This document shows positions 31,819 to 40,364 of a stretch of DNA of 64,000 nt, in pieces (within the stretch, counting starts at the first letter, position 1; each line of letters starts with the position of its first letter). A program made the translations under genes and the position numbers. The DNA is from [Scytonema hofmanni] UTEX 2349 (GTDB taxonomy: Bacteria; Cyanobacteriota; Cyanobacteriia; Cyanobacteriales; Nostocaceae): positions 4,769,090 to 4,833,089 of the forward strand of contig NZ_KK073768.1 of the NCBI RefSeq assembly GCF_000582685.1, given 5' to 3'. The notes under the pieces are model-generated. The model had not been told where the DNA came from and searched no databases. It saw only the letters and a list, made by a program, of their open reading frames with translations.

Positions 31819-33741
31819 ATGGAAATTTTAGAAACAATTGGTTTTGATTTAGGACACGGTGAAACAGCTGTAGCTAAAGCTATAGTTGAGAGTATCGAAC
31901 CCCCAGAGATGCTGGAGATTAATAATAAGAAAAATCAAATTACGGCTCTTGGTTGGCATCCTAAACTCGGTTATCTTGTGGGAGAACAAGCATTAATCCA
32001 AGCCGGTGTTACCCAGTTAAAAATTTCTTTCAAGCAAAAACCAAACAACGATCCAAAATATCGGGAAACAATTACCACTTTTCTGGCAACCTACTATCAC
32101 CTTTTGAAAGAAAGCAGACAAATTGAAGGTGGAAAAAGTAACTATTTTTACGTTGGTTGCCCCTCAGGATGGTCTCTTAGCGAACGAGAAGAATACCAAA
32201 AGCTACTTCAAGAAGCTGGCATTCCCCAGTTGAATGTTGTACCCGAATCGCGAGCTGCTTTCATGCAAGCTAAGGAAGCTGGGAAGCTGGAGTATGACAA
32301 ACTCAAATCATCGGTGCTAATTGTCGATATTGGTTCTTCAACCACAGATTTCACCCTGGTTAAGAGCTTACATGAAGTGCCGATAGATTTCGGAAGTAAC
32401 GCTCTGGGAGCATCTTTAATTGACAAGGCTATTTTTGCCCACACTGTTGCCAAACACGAGCAATCATCGTTACTAGAAAAAGTATTTGCGGAATATCCAC
32501 ATCACCAAGCTCGTTGTGAAATTGCCTGCCGCAAAGCTAAGGAAGATTACTTTTCTAATGAACAACTATACAGCGATCCTGAATCTTTTGCCCGTGGTTT
32601 CGAGTCTATTAACGAACAAATTTATTTTATTCCCCAAGTTAACAAATTTCTAATGGAAGAAATATTGAATCAACCTTTACTCGAATTGGAGCAAAAAAGT
32701 TGGATTCAGTCATTTAAAGAAGCTGTCAGCGAGGCAAAAGAAAAGGTGGAAAAACTTGACCTCGTGCCGAAACTTGTGCTGATGACCGGTGGTGCATCCC
32801 GGATGAAGTTTACCCACCAAATTTGTCAAGAAATGTTTTCTGAACCAGAAACGCTTCTTCGACCCGATCCGGAACCAGAAAGGTGTATTGCGCTGGGTTT
32901 AGCGCGAGTCGGACGATGGGATTTGCGTGCCACTGCTTTCAAAGAAGAAGTCAACAAATTATTTGATGAAAACTTGCTTAAAAATTTGATTGAGAAACAT
33001 ATCCCGGAATTAATTGAATCGTTAACTAAGCCGTTAGCAGATAATTTGATTGAACACGTTGTTAAACAAGGTTTAAAAGGCTGGCAGAAAAACAAAATAC
33101 GAACCTTAGCCGATTTGGAAACATCTATGAAAAGTCGGGCAGAGGAGTGGTTAAAAAGCGATTCCGTTCAGCAGATAATTAACCATCAATGCACTTCTTG
33201 GTTTAACAATAAAATCCAACCCGACTTAGCTGCAAAAACCGATCCAATATGTCGAAAGTATCAGATACCTAGAAGCAGTTTAAGATTTGAGGATAGTATT
33301 GATCCAGCTTTTGTCAACCCAGAATTACGAATTGGAGATACTATCCTTGCCGACACCGTAGCATTTATCATCAATGTAGTAATTGGTGGAGGCACTATTG
33401 CTAGCATCATTACTCTAATACTAACGGGACACTTGATTTTGCCGATCGCATTGGTGTATGGAGCTTCAGTAATGGCAGCAGGAATGGAGTTAAATCGCAA
33501 AAGTGTGAAAGAGGCAATTAAGACAAATGTTGATGTCCCAGGTTGGATGCGTTCTACTTTTTTGAGCGACAAGAAAATTGATGATATGTGCGTTTCCATA
33601 AAGCCTGAATTAGAGAATATCCTTCGAGAACAACTGACAGCGAATCAAGAGGCTTTTGACCAACTAATTGAGAAAGTTGGGCAAGGATTGCAAAAAGCTC
33701 TTTCCACGAAGGTTGAAGAGGCAATAATTTTGATTCAATAA
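31819..33741 (+). CDS. Membrane-anchored Hsp70/actin-like ATPase lacking a substrate-binding domain
   Basis: 640 residues. The ATPase core is Hsp70-like: phosphate 1 (IGFDLGHGETAVA, 7-19), connect region near PESRAAFMQA (142-151), phosphate 2 (VDIGSSTTDFTLV, 169-181) and adenosine motif (LMTGGASRMKF, 321-331). The usual Hsp70 beta substrate-binding domain is absent; instead there is a helical region (375-480), two membrane helices (about 512-537 and 540-556) and a helical C-terminus. The DLGTT of DnaK is DLGHG here, so nucleotide handling may differ. It is co-directional with the GrpE-like membrane protein 24 bp upstream, probably one operon. Function unknown; the design suggests a membrane-tethered ATPase switch. 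Confidence 0.8.
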   Translation: MEILETIGFDLGHGETAVAKAIVESIEPPEMLEINNKKNQITALGWHPKLGYLVGEQALIQAGVTQLKISFKQKPNNDPKYRETITTFLATYYHLLKESRQIEGGKSNYFYVGCPSGWSLSEREEYQKLLQEAGIPQLNVVPESRAAFMQAKEAGKLEYDKLKSSVLIVDIGSSTTDFTLVKSLHEVPIDFGSNALGASLIDKAIFAHTVAKHEQSSLLEKVFAEYPHHQARCEIACRKAKEDYFSNEQLYSDPESFARGFESINEQIYFIPQVNKFLMEEILNQPLLELEQKSWIQSFKEAVSEAKEKVEKLDLVPKLVLMTGGASRMKFTHQICQEMFSEPETLLRPDPEPERCIALGLARVGRWDLRATAFKEEVNKLFDENLLKNLIEKHIPELIESLTKPLADNLIEHVVKQGLKGWQKNKIRTLADLETSMKSRAEEWLKSDSVQQIINHQCTSWFNNKIQPDLAAKTDPICRKYQIPRSSLRFEDSIDPAFVNPELRIGDTILADTVAFIINVVIGGGTIASIITLILTGHLILPIALVYGASVMAAGMELNRKSVKEAIKTNVDVPGWMRSTFLSDKKIDDMCVSIKPELENILREQLTANQEAFDQLIEKVGQGLQKALSTKVEEAIILIQ

Positions 33742-33798
33742 CGCGGTGATGTAGTTGTCTGCTATCTTCCTAATTTGCTGATCTGAAGTAATATCATC

Positions 33799-33947
33799 AG
33801 GACTTACGCAACTGGCACATTTATTTGAGAACTGTCACATTGAATTAATTTGGCTCTAGCGTTTATAAATCAATACTTACAAGCATTAACCTCAAATTTC
33901 AATATCTGTGCCAGTTGACATTATTTTGTGACGCTTGCGTAAGTCCT
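33799..33947. repeat. MITE-like repeat, AGGACTTACGCA family, long copy
   Basis: 149 bp with AGGACTTACGCA and TTGCGTAAGTCCT ends. A second inner inverted repeat (ACTGGCACA / TGTGCCAGT) sits just inside. Longest copy in the window. Confidence 0.78.
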
Positions 33948-33975
33948 GATATGTACGGTCAAACAGCCATAATAA

Positions 33976-34036
33976 AAGAACCCCACCCGCCTGTGGCACC
34001 CTCCCCGCTTGCGGGGAGGGTTGGGGAGGGGTTCTT
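33976..34036. repeat. GC-rich hairpin repeat
   Basis: CCCTCCCCGC-TT-GCGGGGAGGG (33999-34020) nested in AAGAACCCC / GGGGTTCTT arms. May work as a terminator for the Hsp70-like operon. Confidence 0.6.
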
Positions 34037-34066
34037 CATGAATTATGGATAATTGCGCGGAAAAGC

Positions 34067-34312
34067 GAAGTCGTTTTTGATAGTATAAATAACCGTTATT
34101 TACTGGTAAATGTAGGATGCGATGGAGAACGAAGAGTTCATGGTTGTATCGTTCATATCGACATCATCAATAGCAAAGTTTGGATTCAGCGCGACGGAAC
34201 CGAACATGGTATAGCTGATGACTTGACAGGAGCCGGAATTCCTAAAGACCACATTGTATTAGGTTTTCGAGAACCTGAACTTAGGCAGTATACAGGATAC
34301 TCTTTAGCATAG
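34067..34312 (+). pseudogene. xisI: Broken xisI (C-terminal two thirds)
   Basis: From about GAAGTC at 34067 the frame reads EVVFDSINNRYLLVNVG, then VHGCIVHIDIINSKVWIQRD and finally AGIPKDHIVLGF...LRQYTGYSLA, stop at 34310-34312. This is the XisI sequence pattern without the first ~30 codons and without a start codon; the open frame runs backward into the GC-rich hairpin repeat. It pairs with the broken xisH at 30739-30868 on the same strand. Confidence 0.85.
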
Positions 34313-34329
34313 AAACGGTGCCAAACTAA

Positions 34330-34445
34330 GTACAGCTTTGCATTAATTCATGACGAAAATTTATCACAAAAACTCTGCGTTACTTTGCGCTTACCTCCGC
34401 GCTCCTCTGCGTTAAAAAACGCTACGAACTTACGCAAAACTGTAC
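34330..34445. repeat. MITE-like element, GTACA...GCGTTAAAAAACG family, copy 2
   Basis: 116 bp, same length as copy 1 (11195-11310) and almost the same sequence. The ends GTACAGCTTTGCATTAATTC and ACTTACGCAAAACTGTAC are inverted. Confidence 0.78.
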
Positions 34446-34458
34446 TAAGTTGCCATAG

Positions 34459-35478
34459 TTACAGACCTGAGTAAGGTGCTAGGGCAAAAGTTTTCGTTTC
34501 TTCGACAAGAAGAAAGCGATCGCACAGATTAAGTAGTTCTACCTCAGTCTGCGTGTGTCGCATCAGCCGCAGGAAATGACCTTCAGCGTCAACCAAGAGG
34601 GCAATGTAGTTGAGGAACATTTTCAGGTAGCCGACACGCGATCGCACTGGCATAGTTGCGGCTGTGGGGGTTTGGCATAAACGATCAATATAGTTGCGTA
34701 CCTCCACTAAAGGAACCGGTGCGATCGCCTCTTTTCGCAAAGCCTGCCGAATTTGATTAAAAATCCAAGGATTCCCGATCGCCCAGCGTCCCACCATCAC
34801 ACCTGCCGCACCGGTTTGAGAAAGCACTTCAATAGCAGTTGTGGCAGAGTGGATATTGCCATTAGCAAGCACTGGACAATCGACCCGTCTGACCGCTTCA
34901 CCGATCAAATCATATTTTACTGCCCCGTGGTACATATCTTTCACCGTGCGACCATGCAAAGAGAGCAAGTCAATGCTGTGGCGATTAATTATATCTAGAA
35001 TTTGGTAAAAGTTATCTGTATTTTCAAAGCCTACGCGCATCTTGACCGTTAAAGGGCGATCGCTCACAGCATAACGCAGTTCTCCCAAAATCCGATCCAC
35101 TTTTTCGGGTTCTCGCAGCAATCCACCCCCAACATTTTTGCGATAAATTCTAGGTGCGGGACAGCCCATATTCAAGTCCACTCCAGCGATATTATAGTTG
35201 CAGAGTTCCTTTGCTGTTCTTACTAAGTCGGGAATGCTTTCGCCAATCATTTGAGCAAAAACAGGGCGACCCGTGTCGTTTTCGGTAATTGCTGCCAGAA
35301 TGTTACGATTAAGGCGTGAAGTATCATTCACGCGGAAATACTCGGTGAAGAAGTAGTCAGGACTGCCGTAATGGGCAATAACTTTCATAAACCACAGATT
35401 TGTCACATCCTGCATCGGCGCCAGAGCAGTGAGGGGTAAGTTTGGATGCAGCGATTTTGGGAGCGATACCTGGGACAT
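34459..35478 (-). CDS. tRNA-dihydrouridine synthase
   Basis: 339 residues from ATG 35478. The FMN-dependent Dus fold starts LALAPMQDVTN, and the catalytic acid Cys106 lies in VDLNMGCPAPR; downstream TVKMRVGFEN, LSLHGRTVKDMYHG and CPVLANGNIHS match the family's barrel motifs. Reduces uridines to dihydrouridine in tRNA D-loops with NADPH. Closest in style to the DusC/DusB groups of cyanobacteria; the exact subtype is not assigned. Reading frame complete. The gene ends against a MITE. Confidence 0.9.
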   Translation of the reverse strand: MSQVSLPKSLHPNLPLTALAPMQDVTNLWFMKVIAHYGSPDYFFTEYFRVNDTSRLNRNILAAITENDTGRPVFAQMIGESIPDLVRTAKELCNYNIAGVDLNMGCPAPRIYRKNVGGGLLREPEKVDRILGELRYAVSDRPLTVKMRVGFENTDNFYQILDIINRHSIDLLSLHGRTVKDMYHGAVKYDLIGEAVRRVDCPVLANGNIHSATTAIEVLSQTGAAGVMVGRWAIGNPWIFNQIRQALRKEAIAPVPLVEVRNYIDRLCQTPTAATMPVRSRVGYLKMFLNYIALLVDAEGHFLRLMRHTQTEVELLNLCDRFLLVEETKTFALAPYSGL

Positions 35479-35649
35479 AGAGATGAAGAGCGATTAACAA
35501 AGCATCACTCTATCAAAAAATGGTTGTTAAGGAGATTTAAGATTTTGGTGTATTATACCATTTCACCAAATGCTTGATACAAATTTTCCCCCGCAAGAAA
35601 GCGTCCTGCTCCCTTGCTGACTTTTCACGTCATGTGGAAAAGCTAACGA

Positions 35650-35765
35650 TTGACCTAACCCCCTAGTCCCCTTCCCGAAACGGGAAGGGGGGAAATTCAA
35701 AGTCTCTCTCCTTGTAGGAGAGAGATTTAGAGAGAGGTTTTCCAGATCCCGTGAAAAGTCAGGCT
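35650..35765. repeat. Double-hairpin dispersed repeat
   Basis: CCCCTTCCCG-AAA-CGGGAAGGGG (35668-35690) followed by TCTCTCTCCTTGTAGGAGAG hairpins. It lies within the 440-bp spacer between divergent dus and 35921 genes; the rest of that spacer shows nothing coding. Confidence 0.65.
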
Positions 35766-35920
35766 CACTTGCGGTCTATTTTATCAATTTTAAAGTGAAG
35801 CAGTATTAGCGTAAGATTTAAAAATCTTCCTTCTTGGGTAGGTGATATCCATACTTGTTATTGATGACAAAGATAACGGAAAATTGATGTAATCAAGGTA
35901 CTTTTGCCAATTCTGGAGCA

Positions 35921-37012
35921 ATGATAAATCGGGTTTTAATTCTTGGAGGACGGGGACGGATCGGCAGTAGTGTTGCCCAGGATCTAGCCACACACACGCA
36001 AGCGGAAATTACCATCACTGGGCGATCGCCAGATATTGAAACTAGCGATATGCCTCGGAAATTTCTGATTTTAGACTTAGCGGAGGTTGACAAATTGCGG
36101 AGTGCGATCGCGTCTACCGATTTAGTCATCCACTGTGCCGGTCCATTTCACTACCGCGATGCCAATGTTCTGAAAATTTGCATTGAACAAGGCGTTAACT
36201 ATGTAGATGTTAGCGATCACCGTTCATATACCAGCAAAGCTTTAAAATATCATGAACAAGCTATCGCTGCTGGTGTTACGGCAATTGTTAATACTGGTAT
36301 TTTTCCTGGTATTTCTAACAGCATGGTACGTCAAGGTGTCGAGCAATTCGATACAGCCGAAAAGATACATTTGAGTTATTTGGTATCTGGTTCTGGTGGT
36401 GCTGGTGTCACCGTCATGCGGACAACATTTCTAGGGTTGCAATATCCTTTTGATGCTTGGATAGATGGCAAATGGCAAACAGTTAAGCCTTATAGTGAAC
36501 GAGAAGCTATTAACTTTCTTCCCCCATATGGACGCACTGGAGTTTACTGGTTTGATATGCCAGAAACTTTTACACTACCCCACGCTTTCCCATCAATCAA
36601 AACCGTAATTACTAAGTTTGGCTCAGTACCCGATTTTTACAATCACATGACTTGGATCACTGCTCATGTATTTCCAAAATGGTTAATGCAGAAGCGTGGC
36701 ACTATCGAATTTTTGGCTCATGTAAGTCATTTTATGACCGATGTGACTAATAACTTTACTGGTATTGGGGTAGCAGTACGCTCAGAAGTTACAGGGCAAA
36801 AAAACGGTGAGACAAGAATTTTTTGCTCAGACTTATTGCATCAAAATACGGCAATAGCTTCTGGTTCTGGCACGGGTAGTATTGCCCAATTATTATTAGA
36901 GGGCAAATTGAATAAACCAGGTGTTTTTCCTGTAGAAGAAGCCCTAACAACAGATTTATTTGAATCTACCATGCAAAGCCGAGGAATTAACATTTATCAC
37001 AATTGGTTATAG
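35921..37012 (+). CDS. Saccharopine-dehydrogenase-like NAD(P)-binding protein
   Basis: 363 residues. N-terminal Rossmann motif VLILGGRGRIGSSVAQDLA (5-23), then VIHCAGPFHYRDANVLKICIEQGVNYVDVSDH in pieces typical of the saccharopine dehydrogenase family (AGPF...C..G..Y.D). A middle beta-rich region (HLSYLVSGSGGAGVTVMRTT) and a C-terminal end without membrane segments follow. The cyanobacterial members have no defined substrate; lipid or amino-acid oxidoreductase roles have been suggested for relatives. Start by ATG 35921 without a clear ribosome-binding site. Next gene is 140 bp downstream on the same strand. Confidence 0.82.
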   Translation: MINRVLILGGRGRIGSSVAQDLATHTQAEITITGRSPDIETSDMPRKFLILDLAEVDKLRSAIASTDLVIHCAGPFHYRDANVLKICIEQGVNYVDVSDHRSYTSKALKYHEQAIAAGVTAIVNTGIFPGISNSMVRQGVEQFDTAEKIHLSYLVSGSGGAGVTVMRTTFLGLQYPFDAWIDGKWQTVKPYSEREAINFLPPYGRTGVYWFDMPETFTLPHAFPSIKTVITKFGSVPDFYNHMTWITAHVFPKWLMQKRGTIEFLAHVSHFMTDVTNNFTGIGVAVRSEVTGQKNGETRIFCSDLLHQNTAIASGSGTGSIAQLLLEGKLNKPGVFPVEEALTTDLFESTMQSRGINIYHNWL

Positions 37013-37154
37013 CAAAAAATTAATGTATCCTCCGATAGAAGGTAAAGCTGTACTTAAACACTTAGGATTTCTCTGAGCCTTGCAAATGGTGTAAGTAATT
37101 GTCTTTATTTACGCCAATTGAAGGCTTATAACAGAAAATTAGGAGGTTTTTTTC

Positions 37155-37541
37155 ATGCTTAGAATTTTATTAGCTTTAAAACAAGTACTACTTTCAAGTA
37201 TGTTGGTTTTTGGTTTGATGATTTTTATCAGCTTGTCGGGTTTAATGATGGTGGTTCAGCCTAGTTATGCAACCACACTAGAAGAATTAAAGTTGATACC
37301 TCCAGAGTATAAACCAACGCCACAAGAAAAAATTGACCGCGCTTACGAACGTAACGAAGCGGCAGGTTTTCGCGAAGAAAAGCGAGAAGAAGCTTACGAA
37401 CAAGCAATAAAAGACGGTGAAAGCCTTGATACGATGGAAAAGGCTTACGAAAGAAATGTAAAAGCTGAAAAAGCACAAAATTTCCCAGAGGGTTTCGGTG
37501 AAAAAGTTAAAGAAGTGATTGAAAAGGTGACAGGGAAGTAG
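37155..37541 (+). CDS. Small exported protein of unknown function
   Basis: 128 residues with a strong ribosome-binding site (TTAGGAGG). A long N-terminal hydrophobic stretch (LVFGLMIFISLSGLMMVVQPSYA, about 17-39) ends in a plausible signal peptidase site (SYA-TT). The mature part is short, highly charged and contains two imperfect repeats around AYERN (ekiDRAYERNEAAGFREEKREE and MEKAYERNVKAEKAQNF as cores). Predicted lumenal or periplasmic helical protein. No family recognised. Confidence 0.72.
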   Translation: MLRILLALKQVLLSSMLVFGLMIFISLSGLMMVVQPSYATTLEELKLIPPEYKPTPQEKIDRAYERNEAAGFREEKREEAYEQAIKDGESLDTMEKAYERNVKAEKAQNFPEGFGEKVKEVIEKVTGK

Positions 37542-37666
37542 AGTAATGGGGGATGAGGGGGATGAGGGGGAGTTTGTCTTTTCCTCTTTGTTGTCTCCCC
37601 CATCTCCCCCATCTCCCCCATCTCCCTCCATCTCCCCCATCTCCCTTATCTCCCTCTCCCCCTCCC
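37542..37666. repeat. GGGGGATGA / CTCCCCCAT tandem repeats
   Basis: GGGGATGAGGGGGATGAGGG on the left and repeated ATCTCCCCC units on the right. It can fold into a long imperfect hairpin between two converging genes. Confidence 0.75.
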
Positions 37667-38965
37667 TCACTCAAATTCATCAACTGTAGCGGGGAGAGTT
37701 GCATTTTCATGCTTGGCAATTTTGCGCTCGTACCAATTCATTAATGGTGTTGAACTAATTCCATGTACAATTACTGAAACAACAATAGTTGTGTAAGTAA
37801 TCCAGCCAATTTGTTCACCAAGTTTGCCTTTTAAACCATTACCAAATGCATAAGCAAGATAATATAAAGAACCTACACCGCGAATACCAAACCAACCAAA
37901 TAGCCAGCGAGTTCGTGAGTCCATTCTTCGATGACGCGAGGAAGACGATCGCATACCATTTGTACTAATCCAGGCTCCCACAGGTCGAATCACAAAGAAT
38001 AAAAATACTATCACTAATAAAGATTGACCAGCATAATCAAGCATCGGTTTAAATAATAATATCGTTCCCAATATTAAAATTGTCCCGACTTCCAACAGCT
38101 TTTCAATTCGCTCTACAAATTCTAATTGTTGCAATGGTTTCTCAGGATTTATGTAACTACGCTGTACAACTAATCCAGCCACAAATACTGCCAAAAATCC
38201 ATAGCCGTTAACAATTTCTGTCAAGGAGTAAGTTAGCAAAATCGTGCTGATTGCAACAAAATCTTCCATTAATTCATCAGCACGACGGCGTTTTTGAATT
38301 TTTTTATCAATCCAAACTATTGCTTTGGCAACGATAATTCCCATGAAAATAGCAGAAGCGATCGCCCAAATTAAATCAACTGCAACCCACTGTTTAAACC
38401 AGTTGTTCCAATTATCATCTTTTAAGGCATGAATGCCAAAATAAACAAAGGGAAAAGCTAGAGCATCATTTAAACCACCTTCAGAAGTTAAACCAAAGCG
38501 CAACTCATCTTGGTCGTTTGTATCTGTTAGTTGTACTTCTGATGCTAAAACAGGATCAGTTGGTGCTAAAATTGCTCCTAATAAAATTGCCTCTCCCCAA
38601 TTCATTCCTAAAAACAATTTGCCTACTACAGCTAGCGCAAAAATGGAAATTGGCATCAAAAATACAATTAACCGCGTCGTAATATCCCAAGCTTTTAAAT
38701 GTAGCGGACGAACGATTTTTAAGCCGCAACCGAACACAGAAACAATCACCACAAACTCTGTTATTCGTTCCAATACCTCAGCGTTGAATCCATCTCCTTG
38801 ACGCAATTTAATCAGCCCTAAACCATAAGGTCCGACCAAAATACCTACCACTAGATAGATGAGGGCAAAGGAAAGAGGTAAACGCGAAATCCAGCCTGAA
38901 CCTAGCGTAACCATTAGCAAAAGTAGACCAATGAAAAGGAGATCGAGAATATAAACATCTACCAT
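37667..38965 (-). CDS. Na+/H+ (cation/proton) antiporter, NhaP/CPA family
   Basis: 432 residues from ATG 38965, with about 11-12 membrane segments. Core motifs: a first helix pair with LIYLVVGILVGPYGLGLI, the conserved LLGAILAPTDPVLASEVQ in the ion-binding helix and SEGGLNDALAFPFVYFGI, whose acidic residues bind and move the cation. Exchanges Na+, K+ or similar cations for protons across the plasma membrane; role in salt and pH balance. No large C-terminal regulatory domain. Converges with the 37155 gene over a tandem repeat. Confidence 0.9.
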   Translation of the reverse strand: MVDVYILDLLFIGLLLLMVTLGSGWISRLPLSFALIYLVVGILVGPYGLGLIKLRQGDGFNAEVLERITEFVVIVSVFGCGLKIVRPLHLKAWDITTRLIVFLMPISIFALAVVGKLFLGMNWGEAILLGAILAPTDPVLASEVQLTDTNDQDELRFGLTSEGGLNDALAFPFVYFGIHALKDDNWNNWFKQWVAVDLIWAIASAIFMGIIVAKAIVWIDKKIQKRRRADELMEDFVAISTILLTYSLTEIVNGYGFLAVFVAGLVVQRSYINPEKPLQQLEFVERIEKLLEVGTILILGTILLFKPMLDYAGQSLLVIVFLFFVIRPVGAWISTNGMRSSSSRHRRMDSRTRWLFGWFGIRGVGSLYYLAYAFGNGLKGKLGEQIGWITYTTIVVSVIVHGISSTPLMNWYERKIAKHENATLPATVDEFE

Positions 38966-39240
38966 AACGATTTGTATAAAAAAATAAACTTCGTTTTGTT
39001 AGTTTAGAGGCGATCGCTTTTGGTTATAGATACCTTATGGTAGATTTCTGACAAGTATATAAATTTTATTTTTATCTCTGCGTTGTTTGGGTGCGTGGAG
39101 TCCTTGAGAAATTTCTGGGGTAAAAGGTAGCAAATAAACGGCGTTGATGCTATGCAAATATAAATTTGCCTCACGCAAAGACGCAAAGAATAATATAATG
39201 TCCGCTTAAAGACTTATAATTAACGTTAGGAAGATGAATC

Positions 39241-40269
39241 ATGACAGTACTTCGTATCCTTCATTTAGTTGGGTCTGCACACAATGATTTTTACTGTGAT
39301 TTGTCACGCCTTTACGCTCAAGATTGTCTGGTAGCAACGGCAGCTCCATCGCGCTATGACTTTCAGATTGCATACATCACACCCGATCTCCAGTGGCGAT
39401 TTCCTCCCTCCCTCAGCCCTGAAGATATTGCTGACACCAAACCGATTCCTCTGTTTGATGCCATTAAGTTTATAACAGCGCAAAACATTGACCTCGTGTT
39501 ACCACAAATGTTTTGTATCCCTGGAATGACTCACTACCGCGCACTATTCGACCTGCTTAAGATACCTTACATAGGCAATACTCCGGATATCATGGCAATA
39601 GCGAGCCACAAAGCCAGAACCAAGGCAATTGTCGAAGCAGCAGGAGTGAAAGTGCCTCGTGGAGAAGTACTCCTGAAAGCAGACATTCCGACAATTAGAC
39701 CTCCAGCGATCGTCAAACCCGTAAGTTCCGACAACTCTTTAGGGATGGATTTAGTCAAAGAGGCTACTGACTATGACGCTGCCCTGAAGAAAGCATTTGA
39801 ATATGCTTCGGAGGTCATTGTAGAAGAATTCATCGAACTCGGTCGAGAAGTCAGATGCGGCATCATTGTCAAAGACGGGGAACTAATCGGTTTACCCCTT
39901 GAAGAGTATCTGTTAGACCCCCATTCCAAACCCATTCGCAACCATGCTGATAAACTGCAACAAACGGATGATGGCAACTTACGTTTTGCCGCTAAAGATA
40001 ATATCAAGTCTTGGATTGTAGACCCTAATGACCCGATGACCCAAAAGGTTCAGCAAGTGGCTAAGAAGTGTCATCAGGCTTTGGGTTGCCGTCACTACAG
40101 TTTATTTGACTTCCGCATCGATCCAGAGGGACAACCTTGGTTCTTAGAAGCTGGGTTGTATTGTTCTTTTGCTCCCAAAAGTGTGATTTCCTCTATGGCT
40201 GCATCTGCGGGAATCCCTTTAAATGAGTTATTGATGATGGCGATTAATGAAACCTTGGGCATGACATGA
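39241..40269 (+). CDS. D-Ala-D-Ala-ligase-like ATP-grasp enzyme (MysD-like, orphan)
   Basis: 342 residues from ATG 39241. An ATP-grasp ligase of the Ddl type: PYIGNTPDIMAIASHKARTK, APRIVKPVSSDNSLGMDLV-like ATP loop (PPAIVKPVSSDNSLG), VIVEEFIELGREVRCGI, and the Mg-binding end HYSLFDFRIDPEGQPWFLEAG. By memory it resembles MysD, the ligase that joins serine or glycine to mycosporine-glycine in shinorine-type sunscreen synthesis. None of mysA, mysB or mysC lies in the window, so the substrate is open; peptidoglycan Ddl is less likely because the N-terminal half is atypical. Confidence 0.72.
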   Translation: MTVLRILHLVGSAHNDFYCDLSRLYAQDCLVATAAPSRYDFQIAYITPDLQWRFPPSLSPEDIADTKPIPLFDAIKFITAQNIDLVLPQMFCIPGMTHYRALFDLLKIPYIGNTPDIMAIASHKARTKAIVEAAGVKVPRGEVLLKADIPTIRPPAIVKPVSSDNSLGMDLVKEATDYDAALKKAFEYASEVIVEEFIELGREVRCGIIVKDGELIGLPLEEYLLDPHSKPIRNHADKLQQTDDGNLRFAAKDNIKSWIVDPNDPMTQKVQQVAKKCHQALGCRHYSLFDFRIDPEGQPWFLEAGLYCSFAPKSVISSMAASAGIPLNELLMMAINETLGMT

Positions 40270-40364
40270 TATATCGCAAATCACCCCTTTAGCTTTTTTG
40301 TGACTTGAAAAGCTTTAGTGCTTGTGCGATCGGCGTCATGTTTGATTTAATATAAGCGATCGCT

